Positions 8,186 to 17,789 of a stretch of DNA of 64,000 nt are shown piece after piece (within the stretch, counting starts at the first letter, position 1; each line of letters begins with the position of its first letter). The notes under the pieces were generated by a model that was given only the letters and a program-made list of their open reading frames with translations, ran no database searches and had not been told where the DNA came from. The stretch comes from Foliimonas ilicis (GTDB taxonomy: Bacteria; Pseudomonadota; Alphaproteobacteria; Rhizobiales; Rhizobiaceae): NCBI RefSeq assembly GCF_039939195.1, contig NZ_JBDUUH010000013.1, positions 62,001 through 126,000 on the forward strand, read 5' to 3'. The translations under genes were made by a program, and so were the position numbers.

Positions 8186-11100
8186 ATGGAACAGGCTTTC
8201 ACATCAAAGCGCGGACTGGCCGGGGTATCGATTATAGCGCTCTTGGCAGCCAGCGGCTATGCCCTTGGCCAAAGCATTACAGCCACTGGCGACATCAACC
8301 CTGCATTCCCCTCACCCACCTCCCAATGGAATGTCGGTTCCCTTTCCATCGGGACCATTGGAACGGGCGTGCTGACCATTGATGCGGGTGGCACAGTTAC
8401 AAGCACCGACGGCGACATCGGCATCCACGACGGCTCCAACGGCATAGTGACGGTTTCGGGCGCGAATGCACGGTGGCAGAATACGGGGGGTCTGTGGGTC
8501 GGCGAATTTGACGGGTCCAACGGCACGCTGACTATCGGGGCTGGCGGCACGGTTACCAACCGCGAGGCCTATATCGGTCTCTACGACGGCTCCAGCGGCA
8601 CAGTGACAGTCTCGGGCGCTAATGCGCGGTGGCAAAATTCGGGCAATCTTTTTGTTGGCCTGATGGGCGATGGCCAGTTGACCATCTCCGACGGCAGCCT
8701 CGTCCAGGTTCTTGGTGGTGCCGCTGCAACGATCGCATTCGATACCGGCTCGATCGGCACACTGAACCTCAACGGTACAGCGGGCGCGCGAGGCACGCTG
8801 GAAGTCATGCAGGTTGAAGCTGGCGGCGGCGCCGCGAGCCTTGCTTTCGATGGCGGCATGCTGCGCGCCACCGCCGACCAGACAGATTTCCTGCGTGGCT
8901 TTGCGCCTGGCGAAGTCACTATCAGTGGCAACGGCGCTTTTATCGACAGCAACGGCTTTGACATCGGAATCGGGACCAGCCTTCAGGGTACCGGCGGGCT
9001 GACCAAACTCGGCTCCGGCGCGCTGACGCTGAGTGGCGACAGCAACTATGATGGTGACACCGTCATCAATGGAGGAACATTGCGGATCGCCAATGGCGGC
9101 TCCGTCAGCAACGCCATCGGATTTATCGCCATGGCCGCAGGCTCCAGTGGCACGGTGACGGTCTCGGGCGCCGATGCGTTGTGGCGGAACTCCTCAGGAC
9201 TCTATGTCGGCGACTACGGCACCGGCACTCTGGCTGTAGAAGATGGCGGCGCGGTGATAAATACTGCCGGCTATATCGGCAACGCCGCCAGCTCCAGCGG
9301 CGCTGTGACAGTGTCGGGCGTCGATGCTTTATGGCAGAATTCGGAGAGTCTGTTTGTTGGTTACGCTGGCACCGGCTCGCTCGTCATCGAAAACGGCGGC
9401 ACGGTCACCAATGATTTCGAAGGCTACATTGGCTATTGGGCTGGCTCGTCTGGCACAGTTGAGGTCACAGGCCAGGGGTCCACATGGGAAAACAATTGGG
9501 AACTCCATGTCGGCGAGTACGGGACCGGCGTGCTGGCCGTTGCCGACGGCGGGCAGGTCTCCAGTGGATACAGCTATATTGGTTATGACACCGGTTCTTC
9601 CGGTAAGGTCGACGTATCGGATTCTGGCTCGACCTGGGGGACGACGACCCTGTTTGTCGGCAACTACGGTGAAGGCACGCTTGACGTTTCAAATGGTGGC
9701 AGCGTCACCAGCAGAGAAGGGATCATAGCTAACGCAGACACCGGCCCCGGTACGGTAGAGGTAACCGGCCAGGGATCGAGCTGGGACATCCGTCAGGGCC
9801 TTGCTGTCGGCCTCGACGGCAACGGCGCCCTGACCATTGCCGACGGCGGTAAGGTCGTCAACGGTGACTATGGCTATATCGGTTGGAACCCAGGTACATC
9901 GTCGGGCACTGTCGTCGTCACGGGCCAGGGATCGCAGTGGCTGAACGGCGCAGATCTCCGGGTGGGGAATTCCGGCACGGGCACGCTGACCATTGCCGAT
10001 GATGGCCTTGTTCGTATCGGCAACGGGACCGGAATCGCGGCGGTCGCCGAATTCTCCACTTCGACGGGGACGCTTAATATCGGTGCATCAGCGGACGACG
10101 ATGCGGGAGCGGCCGGCACGCTTGCAGCCGGCTCGGTCGCATTCGGCGCAGGAACCGGCGCACTCGTCTTCAATCACACGGGCAATCCCGACGGATCGGA
10201 CTATGTATTCGCGCCAGTGATCACGAGCATTAATCAGACCGCCAGCATCAGCCAGATCGCGGGCACGACGATTCTGACCGGCGACAGCTCCGGATTTTCA
10301 GGTGCGACGACGATCTCCGGCGGCGCGCTGCTGTCGAACAATGTGCTCGGCGGCACGGTAAACGTCGAGACCGGGGGCACACTTGGTGGCTCTGGCATGG
10401 TCGGGACGACGATGGTGGCCGATGGTGGGATCATCGCTCCCGGCAACTCGGTGGGAACGCTGACGGTCGCTGGCGACCTGATACTCTCATCCGGCTCGAT
10501 CCTCGACTATGAACTCGGTGGGCCGGGTGCGGCCGCCGGGGGAGGCATCAGCGACCGCATCGATGTGACCGGCAACCTCGCCCTGAACGGCACGCTGAAT
10601 CTGGGGCAAAGCGGCGATGCAGGCGATGGAACTGTCGGTTTCGGTTATTACCGCCTGATGACCTATGGGGGAACTCTGTCGGACGCGGGGCTGACGATTG
10701 GAACGATGCCGCTTCTTGCCGCCGACGACTATGAGATCCAGACCGGCGGCGGCAATGTCGACCTGTTCATCGCCGCGTCCGGAATCCCCGGCGACGATAC
10801 CCTGCAACACTGGCAGGGTGGCGATGGCATATGGAACACCGGCAATCCGCAATGGCTGAACCAGGTCGGCGATCTGGCCGCCGCCTGGGCGGGGAACCAT
10901 GCCGTGTTCAAGAATGAGCCGGGCGGCTTTAACGGCGGCACAATCGCGGTCGATGGGGCGCAGAGCTTCAAGGGGCTACAATTCGTCGACCAAGGCTACC
11001 GGCTCGAAGGCTCGGGCCAGATCGTGGTGGATGGTTCCGACCGGGCCGACGGCAATGCCGAGATTCGCGTGCTTGCCGACCGGGCCGAGATTGCCACCGT

Positions 11101-13456
11101 GATCAGCGGAACGGGAGGCATCACCAAGACGCAAGCTGGCATGTTGATTCTGTCGGGCGAAAATACCTATCAGGGTGGCACTTCCCTTCTCGGTGGCGCC
11201 GTACAGGTCTCGGAAGACGCCAATCTCGGTGCTGGCAGCGGCGCACTCACTTTTGACGGCGGCGCACTGGCGACCACATCGAGCTTCGAGAGCGGCCGGG
11301 AGATCAACATCGCCGGTAGTGCCTTGATAGATGTCGCGACCGGAACAACGCTTGTGCTGTCCGGCGTCATCAGCGGGAACGGGAACCTTGCTCACCGAAC
11401 GGAGGGCACACTCGTGCTATCGGGCGCGAATACCTATGACGGCATGACAGTGGTCAACACAGGTACTTTGATCGGCAATGCGTCTTCGATCCGAGGCACG
11501 GTAGCCAATGGGGGCACTGTCGTTTTCGATCAGATCACCGACGCGAGCTATTCAGGCGGTTTTATCGGCAATGGAGGTACCTACGGCTCCATGATCAAGC
11601 GCGGTGGCGGCACGCTGACGCTCGATGGCAATTCTGCGCTCGACTGGAACATCGAGGCGGGCTGGCTCGTCACATCGGCTGCACGCTTCGGCGGCGATGC
11701 AGCCATTGGCTCCGGCGCAAGACTGAATTTCGAGCAGCCGGACGACTACAACTATGCCGGTGTCCTGTCCGGAACCGGCACCTTCAGCAAGTCAGGGTCC
11801 GGTTTCCTTCAAATGTCCGGCGACAGCTCCGGCTTTGCCGGAACGACCGCCATTGCCGACGGCATTCTCTCCGTTGGCGGCAGCGCCAATGCCGCCCTCG
11901 GTGGCACGCTCATAGTAGATCAGGACGGTACACTCGCCGGAACCGGCACAGTTGGATCGACAATGATCCTGTCAGGAGGCACACTTTCGCCCGGCAATTC
12001 GATCGGCACGCTGACGGTCAACGGCGATCTGATCTTCGAGACCGGCTCGCGCTTTGCCGTCGAAGTCAATCCAGAAGGCACGGACAGCGACCTCGTGCAT
12101 GTTACCGGCGATGCCACGCTCAATGGCGGTTCGGTCGCCCATATCGGCGCCAATGGCAATTATGAGCTGAGGTCCTCGTATACGATCCTTACGGCCGACG
12201 GCACGCTCAGCGGTGCCTTTGATGACGTAACTTCCGACTTCGCCTTTCTGATACCCTATCTCGCCTATGACTATGGCGCAGGCTCGATCAGCCTTGATCT
12301 CGCCCGCAACGGCCGCGACTTTGTGTCGGTCGCACTGACGCGCAACCAGATCGCAACGGCAAACGCTATCGAGAGCATCGGCTTGGCCGCCGGCAATCCG
12401 GTCTATGATGCCATTGCCCTTTTACCCGACGACATCGATGTCGTGCGCGCCAGCTTCGATGCGCTTTCCGGCGAGATACAAGCCTCTGCAAAATCGGTGT
12501 TGATCGAGGACAGCCGGTTCCTGCGCAACGCTGCCAATGATCGCATGCGCGCGGCGTTTGCAACGCCCGGCGCGTCCATTGCACCGATCCTTGCCTATGG
12601 GCCCGGCGGACCGACCCTGGCGTCTGCAACCGCCGATAGCCTGGCCGTTTGGACGCAGGGCTTCGGTTCCTGGGGAAGCTTCGACGGAGATGGCAACGCC
12701 GCTGATCTCGATACATCGACAGGCGGCTTCCTAATCGGCGCTGACGCGCCGATTGGCGATTGGCGCCTCGGGCTCCTGGCCGGCTATAGCCACACCAGCT
12801 TTGACGTGGACGAGCGAAATTCGTCCGGATCGAGCGACAACTACCATCTCGGCCTTTATGGCGGCAGTCAATGGGGTGATTTCAGCTTCCGGTCCGGCCT
12901 CGCCTACACTTGGCACGATATCGACACCAGCCGTTCGGTCGCCATTCCCGGCTTGTCGGATCGTCTGACCGGCAATTATGACGCCGGTACCGTTCAAGCC
13001 TTCGGTGAGCTCGGATATCGGGTCGACATGCCTTCCGTCTCCTTCGAGCCCTTTGCCAATCTTGCCTATGTGAACCTGCACACTGACGGCTTTATCGAGA
13101 GTGGCGGCGCTGCCGCACTGGCAGCGTCCGATCAGACGACCGATACTACATTCACCACGCTCGGCCTGAGGGCCTCAACCGGTTTTGCCATTGGCACGGT
13201 GCAGGCGACAGCACGCGGCATGCTCGGCTGGCGTCACGCTTTCGGCGATACCACGCCCCTTTCGACCCAGGCCTTCGCCGGCTCCGACGCCTTCACTGTC
13301 GCAGGCGTGCCCATAGCCGAGGACAGCGCCGTTATCGAGGCTGGTTTCGATCTTAACCTTAGCCCTGACGCCACGCTCGGCGTCAGCTATCACGGACAGT
13401 TTGGCGACGGCGCAAGCCAAAACGGCTTAAAGGCAAATATCGCGGTGAAGTTCTGA
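8186..13456 (+). CDS. Autotransporter (type Va) with repeat-rich passenger
   Basis: A 1756-residue autotransporter, intact. A signal peptide (residues 1-28, cleavage likely after YALG) leads to the periplasm. The passenger begins with eight imperfect repeats of about 45-50 residues (about 50-640), each with VTVSGxxxxW followed by a GLxVG-type turn; these form a beta-helix. Further glycine-rich repeats with TILTGDSSGFSG and GTLSGxNTY-like units reach about residue 1380. The C-terminal 270 residues (from AVWTQGFGSWGSF) are the outer-membrane beta-barrel, ending LKANIAVKF with the terminal Phe needed for Bam insertion. A stop lies just upstream in frame, so ATG 8186 is the earliest start; GGGGA directly before it is too close to be an ideal ribosome site. 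The likely role is adhesion or autoaggregation. No protease motif seen. Confidence 0.93.
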   Translation: MEQAFTSKRGLAGVSIIALLAASGYALGQSITATGDINPAFPSPTSQWNVGSLSIGTIGTGVLTIDAGGTVTSTDGDIGIHDGSNGIVTVSGANARWQNTGGLWVGEFDGSNGTLTIGAGGTVTNREAYIGLYDGSSGTVTVSGANARWQNSGNLFVGLMGDGQLTISDGSLVQVLGGAAATIAFDTGSIGTLNLNGTAGARGTLEVMQVEAGGGAASLAFDGGMLRATADQTDFLRGFAPGEVTISGNGAFIDSNGFDIGIGTSLQGTGGLTKLGSGALTLSGDSNYDGDTVINGGTLRIANGGSVSNAIGFIAMAAGSSGTVTVSGADALWRNSSGLYVGDYGTGTLAVEDGGAVINTAGYIGNAASSSGAVTVSGVDALWQNSESLFVGYAGTGSLVIENGGTVTNDFEGYIGYWAGSSGTVEVTGQGSTWENNWELHVGEYGTGVLAVADGGQVSSGYSYIGYDTGSSGKVDVSDSGSTWGTTTLFVGNYGEGTLDVSNGGSVTSREGIIANADTGPGTVEVTGQGSSWDIRQGLAVGLDGNGALTIADGGKVVNGDYGYIGWNPGTSSGTVVVTGQGSQWLNGADLRVGNSGTGTLTIADDGLVRIGNGTGIAAVAEFSTSTGTLNIGASADDDAGAAGTLAAGSVAFGAGTGALVFNHTGNPDGSDYVFAPVITSINQTASISQIAGTTILTGDSSGFSGATTISGGALLSNNVLGGTVNVETGGTLGGSGMVGTTMVADGGIIAPGNSVGTLTVAGDLILSSGSILDYELGGPGAAAGGGISDRIDVTGNLALNGTLNLGQSGDAGDGTVGFGYYRLMTYGGTLSDAGLTIGTMPLLAADDYEIQTGGGNVDLFIAASGIPGDDTLQHWQGGDGIWNTGNPQWLNQVGDLAAAWAGNHAVFKNEPGGFNGGTIAVDGAQSFKGLQFVDQGYRLEGSGQIVVDGSDRADGNAEIRVLADRAEIATVISGTGGITKTQAGMLILSGENTYQGGTSLLGGAVQVSEDANLGAGSGALTFDGGALATTSSFESGREINIAGSALIDVATGTTLVLSGVISGNGNLAHRTEGTLVLSGANTYDGMTVVNTGTLIGNASSIRGTVANGGTVVFDQITDASYSGGFIGNGGTYGSMIKRGGGTLTLDGNSALDWNIEAGWLVTSAARFGGDAAIGSGARLNFEQPDDYNYAGVLSGTGTFSKSGSGFLQMSGDSSGFAGTTAIADGILSVGGSANAALGGTLIVDQDGTLAGTGTVGSTMILSGGTLSPGNSIGTLTVNGDLIFETGSRFAVEVNPEGTDSDLVHVTGDATLNGGSVAHIGANGNYELRSSYTILTADGTLSGAFDDVTSDFAFLIPYLAYDYGAGSISLDLARNGRDFVSVALTRNQIATANAIESIGLAAGNPVYDAIALLPDDIDVVRASFDALSGEIQASAKSVLIEDSRFLRNAANDRMRAAFATPGASIAPILAYGPGGPTLASATADSLAVWTQGFGSWGSFDGDGNAADLDTSTGGFLIGADAPIGDWRLGLLAGYSHTSFDVDERNSSGSSDNYHLGLYGGSQWGDFSFRSGLAYTWHDIDTSRSVAIPGLSDRLTGNYDAGTVQAFGELGYRVDMPSVSFEPFANLAYVNLHTDGFIESGGAAALAASDQTTDTTFTTLGLRASTGFAIGTVQATARGMLGWRHAFGDTTPLSTQAFAGSDAFTVAGVPIAEDSAVIEAGFDLNLSPDATLGVSYHGQFGDGASQNGLKANIAVKF

Positions 13457-13458
13457 GC

Positions 13459-14006
13459 ATGCGAAATGTTCGTTACAGGAGTTTCAATCGGACTCTTGGC
13501 GTCGTCGCGTTACTCCTCGCCAGCGCCAGCGGCGCTGGCCCAGGCAGCCCCGTCCCTTCCTGGCGGCGCATCATCCCTTCAGGAAACCTATCAGGATTGG
13601 CGCGTTTCCTGCCAGATCGTGCAGGCTCTGAAGCGGTGTGCCCATTTCTCAGCAACAGGCACAGCAGAACGGACAGCGCCTGCTTGCGATCGAAATGCAA
13701 CCGAGCCCAACCAATACCATCACGGGCAATCTCGTCCTGCCATTTGGCCTTCTGCTTGATGCCGGCGTAGCGCTACAAATCGATGAACAGCCGGCCATGT
13801 GTCCGGCTCGATTCCGGACATGTCTGCCGGCCGGCTGTATCGTGACGCTCAGTCTGGATCAGGACAATCTCGCAAAGCTACGCACTGGCACTGCTTTGAA
13901 GCTCAGGGCAAAGTCAAGCGACACCGAGCAGGATGTTGCCTTCACCATCTCCTTGAAAGGGTTCTCAGCCGGACTCGACCGGATCAACACGCTCGTTGGC
14001 AACTGA
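13459..14006 (+). pseudogene. Invasion-associated locus B (IalB) family gene, frameshifted
   Basis: IalB proteins are secreted or periplasmic proteins of about 170-190 residues in Bartonella/Brucella relatives. The start MRNVRYRSFNRTLGVVALLL gives a signal peptide, but the frame shifts near 13510-13540 to AQAAPSLPGGASSLQETYQD and WRVSCQIVQALKRCA, then again at about 13649 (one extra C) to ISQQQAQQNGQRLLAIEMQ, NLVLPFGLLLDAGVALQIDE and the Cys-containing CPARFRTCLPAGC. The whole domain is present in two to three frames, so this is a recent pseudogene or a sequence error. It follows the autotransporter by 3 bp and may have been co-transcribed. Confidence 0.8.
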
Positions 14007-14225
14007 ACTTCGACATCCGGACAGGAGGCGGAAGCTCGGCCGTTCAACTGCGTTCACCTCCCCATCCCGTCCATGAAATGGCCGAACCAAAGATCCCGAC
14101 TTCCGCAAGTCGAAACCGAGGCCTTTTTCGAGGGAAGGAGAGAGGGAATAGTATTCAAGAGAATAAGGAATCCGCTCGCAGAGCGGTCGGACCGCTGACG
14201 CTTGCGCTCAACCGCGCCTGCTCGC

Positions 14226-14321
14226 GATCCCGGCGGCTTCGGCTTCGTCATCGATCCGGAGCGACACGCGGTCTATGACGGTCCATCCAGCTTCATCGGC
14301 TGGCAGGGGAGGGACACATAA
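14226..14321 (+). pseudogene. Short fragment of an unknown plasmid gene
   Basis: The frame reads DPGGFGFVIDPERHAVYDGP then SSFIGWQGRDT and a TAA whose last A is the A of the next ATG. Composition and tight coupling look like the end of a real gene, but no start is visible and I do not recognise the family. Probably the truncated first gene of a two-gene plasmid unit. Confidence 0.4.
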
Positions 14322-14644
14322 TGCCCTCTCCAGATCGTCGAGCGCGGCTCTTTCGCATGGAGGAGGCTCGCCGGCAAATCCAGCGCTAGCTGGACATGAT
14401 CGACCGGCAGATCACGCGGCTTATGACGGCGCTGATCCCGCAACTGCATCCGCGCCAGACCACGTATCGCCGGGGAAAGTCGCCAGACCCCGGCGCTTTC
14501 CTCGAACGATATCGTGCCAATCTGGCTGCCATTACCGCGGAGCGACAGCCGGAAATCGACGCCTTGACGCGCAAACTGGCACGCCAGGAAAGCGCTATCA
14601 CGGCGTTGCGGGCGCAGCTCGACCCGGAAGAGCTGTGTGCGTGA
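14321..14644 (+). pseudogene. Coiled-coil plasmid protein with an amber codon
   Basis: From ATG 14321 the frame reads MPSPDRRARLFRMEEARRQI then QR, an amber codon at 14387-14389, and continues LDMIDRQITRLMTALIPQ to EELCA at 14644. Total length would be 107 residues. Heptad-like Leu spacing and high charge suggest a coiled coil, and there is no membrane segment. A restart at ATG 14396 would give 82 residues. No known family; the setting (beside ArdC, DUF736 and tra genes) suggests a plasmid accessory gene. Confidence 0.5.
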
Positions 14645-15124
14645 CGCGGATGTCGTTCTCGCCGCGGGACGACATTCATCCGTGACGACGATGCTGGTTG
14701 CAACCATGGTGAGCAGGCGACCCAAGGCAAATCCTGAATGCCCTTCGGGTGCGCGGCATGCCCTGGAACACCATGGCGGCGCGGGCCGACTGGACGCTTA
14801 CCGAGGCGCATGCCGGTGTCGCAGACCATCCCTCGCCGCTCTTCCCGGCGGGTTTGCTGCGGTCTGAACCAGCGGCTGGCCCCTTCAAGGCCGCTATCGC
14901 GCCGCGGAGCGGCCGGAACCCCGCCGATCTCGTCAAGGCCGGCCCGCGTCCCACGCAGGGAGCCGTGAAGAACTGGCCCCGCTTGTCCGCAAGCCGACCT
15001 CGCTCGCCTGTCAGGGTCCGGACCCTGAAGGGTCCAGCTTCCGCCGGTTCCTTTCGACCACACCCGCAGGAAAGAACGGCCGAGGGCCGATCACCTGAAG
15101 GGCATCGCTAGAAAGGTAAGCTCA
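14645..15124. other. Decayed plasmid sequence, no gene recognised
   Basis: 480 bp of GC-rich sequence with short open frames only. One frame (MPWNTMAARADWTLTEAHAG, from 14758) looks protein-like but ends in low-complexity text. A GGACCCTGAAGGGTCC hairpin lies near 15017-15032. Confidence 0.35.
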
Positions 15125-15684
15125 ATGTCCAGTTCAACCCGCTCCTCCAAGTCCAAGGCCCGCGTCGTCCCGCTCCGCAAGGGCACGACCCTCGAAATGG
15201 TCCGGCTCTGCTGCCCGGCGGCAGACAGGCCGCCCTCATCTCCGAAAGCTTCGGTCTTCCGGTCCTCGACAGCGACGGCATCCGCGAATTCCACGAGCGC
15301 AGCCTGATCGAAGGCGCCGAAACCCTCTCCGACAAGGCGCTGCAGATCCACCTGCAGCGGATCGTCGGTTCCTATGTCGGTTCTGCCTGCGGGGCAGGCC
15401 AGTTCTACTCCAAGGCCGTCACCGAGGCGAAGGATGCCACGGCCAAGCTCGCCAACGACATCCGCGACGAGGATCTCGACGGCCCGGTGGGCTTCGACAG
15501 CAATGCTCAGCGCAAGCGCGAATTCGCCGCCGATATGGGTCTTCAGTCACACGCCCTGTGCATGGCCGCCGAGGGCGCCGTCGCGGCCTACGAGCATATC
15601 ATCGGCGAAACCTGGAAGCCCTACGAGCGTCAGGTCGAGAACCCCGGCCAGACCATCAGCCGGCAGATGGCAGCTCTGGGCTGA
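15125..15684 (+). pseudogene. Conserved plasmid protein of unknown function, frameshifted
   Basis: ATG 15125 opens MSSSTRSSKSKARVVPLRKG and TTLEMV; near 15205 the coding signal moves to another frame that reads LLPGGRQAALISESFGLP, VLDSDGIREFHERSLIEGAE, QIHLQRIVGSYVGSACGAGQ and on to GQTISRQMAALG at 15684. Joined, this is about 185 residues, soluble and mostly helical. I recall such proteins next to ArdC/DUF736 genes on rhizobial plasmids but know no function. One indel separates it from an intact gene. A strong hairpin follows at 15695-15718. Confidence 0.6.
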
Positions 15685-15694
15685 TCGCCCACCG

Positions 15695-15718
15695 GGGGCG
15701 GAGCTTCGGCTCCGCCCC
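15695..15718 (+). terminator. Hairpin with UUCG tetraloop
   Basis: Ten-bp perfect GC-rich stem (GGGGCGGAGC / GCTCCGCCCC) closed by C(TTCG)G, 10 bp after the stop of the conserved plasmid gene, followed by ATCTTGTC. The weak T-tract leaves some doubt, but position and stability fit an intrinsic terminator. Confidence 0.65.
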
Positions 15719-15737
15719 ATCTTGTCACACAGAGGCT

Positions 15738-15755
15738 GGCGTCCTTCGGGACGCC
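15738..15755 (+). terminator. Second UUCG hairpin
   Basis: GGCGTCC-TTCG-GGACGCC, a perfect 7-bp stem, 20 bp beyond the first hairpin and followed by GGCTTCTTCG. Probably a tandem terminator or structured 3' end. Confidence 0.45.
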
Positions 15756-16015
15756 GGCTTCTTCGCATGTGTCGGGACATCCGAATCCGGTGAATGGAAA
15801 CCGACTGAGAGGCCGTGCCGATCGCGACCGTCACGAACGCTGGTCCTGCTACGTCCTCGCCCCGCGAAACGGCAGCGCCGTCCTCCACTGACGTTGCGGC
15901 CCGCCTGCGACATTTCCTTCCGATTGCTCTTTTGCGGGTTCGCGGACCTGCGGTCCTGCGCGGTCGGACCTCGTGACGGCCGCGATCGGCGCGGCCTCAA
16001 ACGGAGGTCCGGGAA
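15756..16015. other. Intergenic, no gene recognised
   Basis: About 260 bp before the ArdC fragment with no coding frame I trust. It ends in ACGGAGGTCCGGGAA before ATG 16016, a good ribosome site, so it holds the ArdC leader and promoter. Confidence 0.35.
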
Positions 16016-16321
16016 ATGGACAGAAAGAGCAGTAAAACCCGCGTCGATATCTACGCTAAGATCACCGACCGCATTGTAGCGGATCTGGAGAAGGGTGTGC
16101 GCCCCTGGGTGCAGCCGTGGCGCGCCGGGAATGCAGTTTGCCGCATCACGCGCCCGCTGCGCCAGAATGGTCTGCCCTACCAAGGCATAAACACGCTGTT
16201 GCTTTGGTCCGAGGCGACGGCCCACGGTTACGTTTCGCCCATCTGGATGACATTCAAGCAGTCCGTCGAGCTCGGAGCTCATGCATCTCCTCCGGCTGCA
16301 CCATTTTTTATAAGGGGCTGA
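16016..16321 (+). pseudogene. ArdC-type antirestriction protein, N-terminal fragment
   Basis: ArdC proteins bind single-stranded DNA and protect incoming plasmid DNA from restriction. The first 92 residues match the N-terminal domain (DUF1738): MDRKSSKTRVDIYAKITDRI, LEKGVRPWVQPW, GLPYQGINTLLLW and WMTFKQSVELGAH. The similarity ends there; the rest (ASPPAAPFFIRG, stop at 16321) is unrelated. Family members run to about 300 residues with a C-terminal metallopeptidase-like domain, absent here. The break is therefore a deletion, not a simple stop. The isolated N-terminal domain might still bind DNA. Confidence 0.82.
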
Positions 16322-16948
16322 AGCAACCACCTCGCGCCGGGCTGGTCGGAAGGCCAGTCCCGGAAAGCCGGACCCTGGGACCAGATCGAGATATCGCCAT
16401 CCACCTCGGTCGGCGTGGGAAGAAAGAGCGGAGAGCGGTCAGCAAGCCGCCGATGCCCGCAGTTGTGCAGGAGGGCTCCTTCGGATTCCTTGCCGTTTGT
16501 TGAGCACCGGTTGCTCGCCCGAATGAACACGACGAGACGGTGCTTGTGCGAAGCTTCGGCGAGAGCAGGGCTTTGCCTGAGCAGGCGGCTACGATCCTAT
16601 GCGGCCGTTGCAGCGTCCGACAGACGTGATGGGGCCGATGGCGGTTCGCCAAGTCTCATTCCGGGATGTTTCCACAACGGGTACACCCATCAAGACGTCC
16701 TCGATGTGGCTTGTCTGACCGAAGGGCAGGGGCGCTGCGTCGCCCCTTCGATCTTAACCAGGCAATGGCCTCCGCGACTTTCTTCCCCTGCCGGCTGCGC
16801 CGTCATTCCACGCGGATCAAGAAAGTCTCTCCCGGCCCTCTTCCACGGTGTTCCAGCCCCTTCGGGGTGCAGGTCGATCGCCTCCGGTCCACCCGCCCTT
16901 ATCGAGGTCGCGATGGGCGCGGCCCGAGAAACACAAGGATTGAAACAC
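16322..16948. other. Decayed sequence between ArdC fragment and DUF736 gene
   Basis: 627 bp with several unrelated open frames on both strands, none with a recognisable domain or ribosome site. Composition matches the flanking plasmid-type DNA. Probably deletion scar plus the leader of the DUF736 gene. Confidence 0.4.
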
Positions 16949-17260
16949 ATGGCTACCATCGGCACCTTCACCTCCACGGGCAACGGCTTCTCCGGTTCGA
17001 TCAAGACCCTGAACCTCAACGTCAAGGCCAAGCTGGTTCGCGTCGAGAACCCCTCCGACAAGGGACCGCACTTCCGCATCTTCGCCGGAGCAAGCGTTGA
17101 GCTCGGCGCCGCCTGGCAGAAGGTCTCCAACGAGGGCCGCGACTACCTCTCGGTCAAGCTGGACGACCCGAGCTTTCCCGCTCCGATCTACGCCACCCTG
17201 ATCGAGGTGGAAGGCGAGGAGGGCCTGCAGCTTATCTGGTCCCGCCCGACCCGGGACTGA
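16949..17260 (+). CDS. DUF736 family protein
   Basis: A 103-residue DUF736 protein, intact, a hallmark small gene of rhizobial and sphingomonad conjugative plasmids. Family features seen: MATIGTFTSTGNGFSGSIKT at the start, KAKLVRVENPSDKGPHFRIF, AAWQKVSNEGRDYLSVKLDD and the terminal LIWSRP. ATG 16949 follows ACAAGGATTGAAACAC. Function is unknown; a small single-strand-DNA- or protein-binding role in plasmid establishment is speculation. Two strong hairpins follow the stop. Confidence 0.9.
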   Translation: MATIGTFTSTGNGFSGSIKTLNLNVKAKLVRVENPSDKGPHFRIFAGASVELGAAWQKVSNEGRDYLSVKLDDPSFPAPIYATLIEVEGEEGLQLIWSRPTRD

Positions 17261-17275
17261 GGCTTCCGCCAGAAG

Positions 17276-17295
17276 GCCCCGCCGCAAGGCGGGGC
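17276..17295 (+). terminator. Hairpin after the DUF736 gene
   Basis: GCCCCGCC-GCAA-GGCGGGGC, a perfect 8-bp stem with a GNRA loop, 15 bp after the stop and followed by GCTTCTTC. Probable intrinsic terminator. Confidence 0.7.
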
Positions 17296-17313
17296 GCTTC
17301 TTCGCGCTTGATG

Positions 17314-17348
17314 AAGCCGGAAACAGGCATCGAGCCTGCTTCCGGCTT
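17314..17348. terminator. Long hairpin, second terminator candidate
   Basis: Arms of 15 nt (AAGCCGGAA-A-CAGGC against GCCTG-C-TTCCGGCTT) with one A/C mismatch and a 5-nt loop, ending in CTTTCTAG. It could terminate from either side or belong to a structured RNA. Confidence 0.55.
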
Positions 17349-17560
17349 TCTAGTGCCAACCGGTGGAGCAAGGGGTCTGCTCAGATCGTCCAAGTCTGCC
17401 ATGCCGGCCCGAAGGCCTCAAGGACGAGCGGTTCCCCAAAATGCTGGCCGCATTTCGGCTCCCCCACTCGCCGCCGCTGGCGGTCGCTACGCGATCCCTG
17501 ACCCCTCCGGTCCGCCATGACAGCCGGTGTCGTCTTTCACCAACGTCAAGGAGACGATCA

Positions 17561-17725
17561 ATGTCGATCGATCAGCACATCGAGGAATTGAAAGCCGAGA
17601 GGCGCAACGCGGTGTATCCCGACGAGCGTCGCGAGATCGCGGCGGAACTGGCCAAAGCGATTGCCGAGCGAGACCTGCTTCTTGCCGAAGCCTACGGGCC
17701 ATTCTTCGGCGAGCCTCCCTTTTAG
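17561..17725 (+). CDS. Small conserved-looking plasmid protein (54 aa)
   Basis: MSIDQHIEELKAERRNAVYP, then DERREIAAELAKAIAERDLL and LAEAYGPFFGEPPF. ATG 17561 has a strong ribosome site (CAAGGAGACGATCA). The protein is acidic and helical with heptad Leu/Ala spacing, and no membrane segment. No known function. The strong translation start and protein-like composition support it as real despite its size. Confidence 0.65.
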   Translation: MSIDQHIEELKAERRNAVYPDERREIAAELAKAIAERDLLLAEAYGPFFGEPPF

Positions 17726-17789
17726 AGAGGCTTTGGTCAGCGCCGCATCGGCTTCCGGATGCGAGCGCGTGCGGCACCGGCCGTTCGCC

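Noticed and set aside
8320..10100. Direct repeats considered as a CRISPR or tandem DNA repeat array
   Set aside because: The repeats are degenerate at DNA level, in frame, and encode the beta-helix passenger of an autotransporter.
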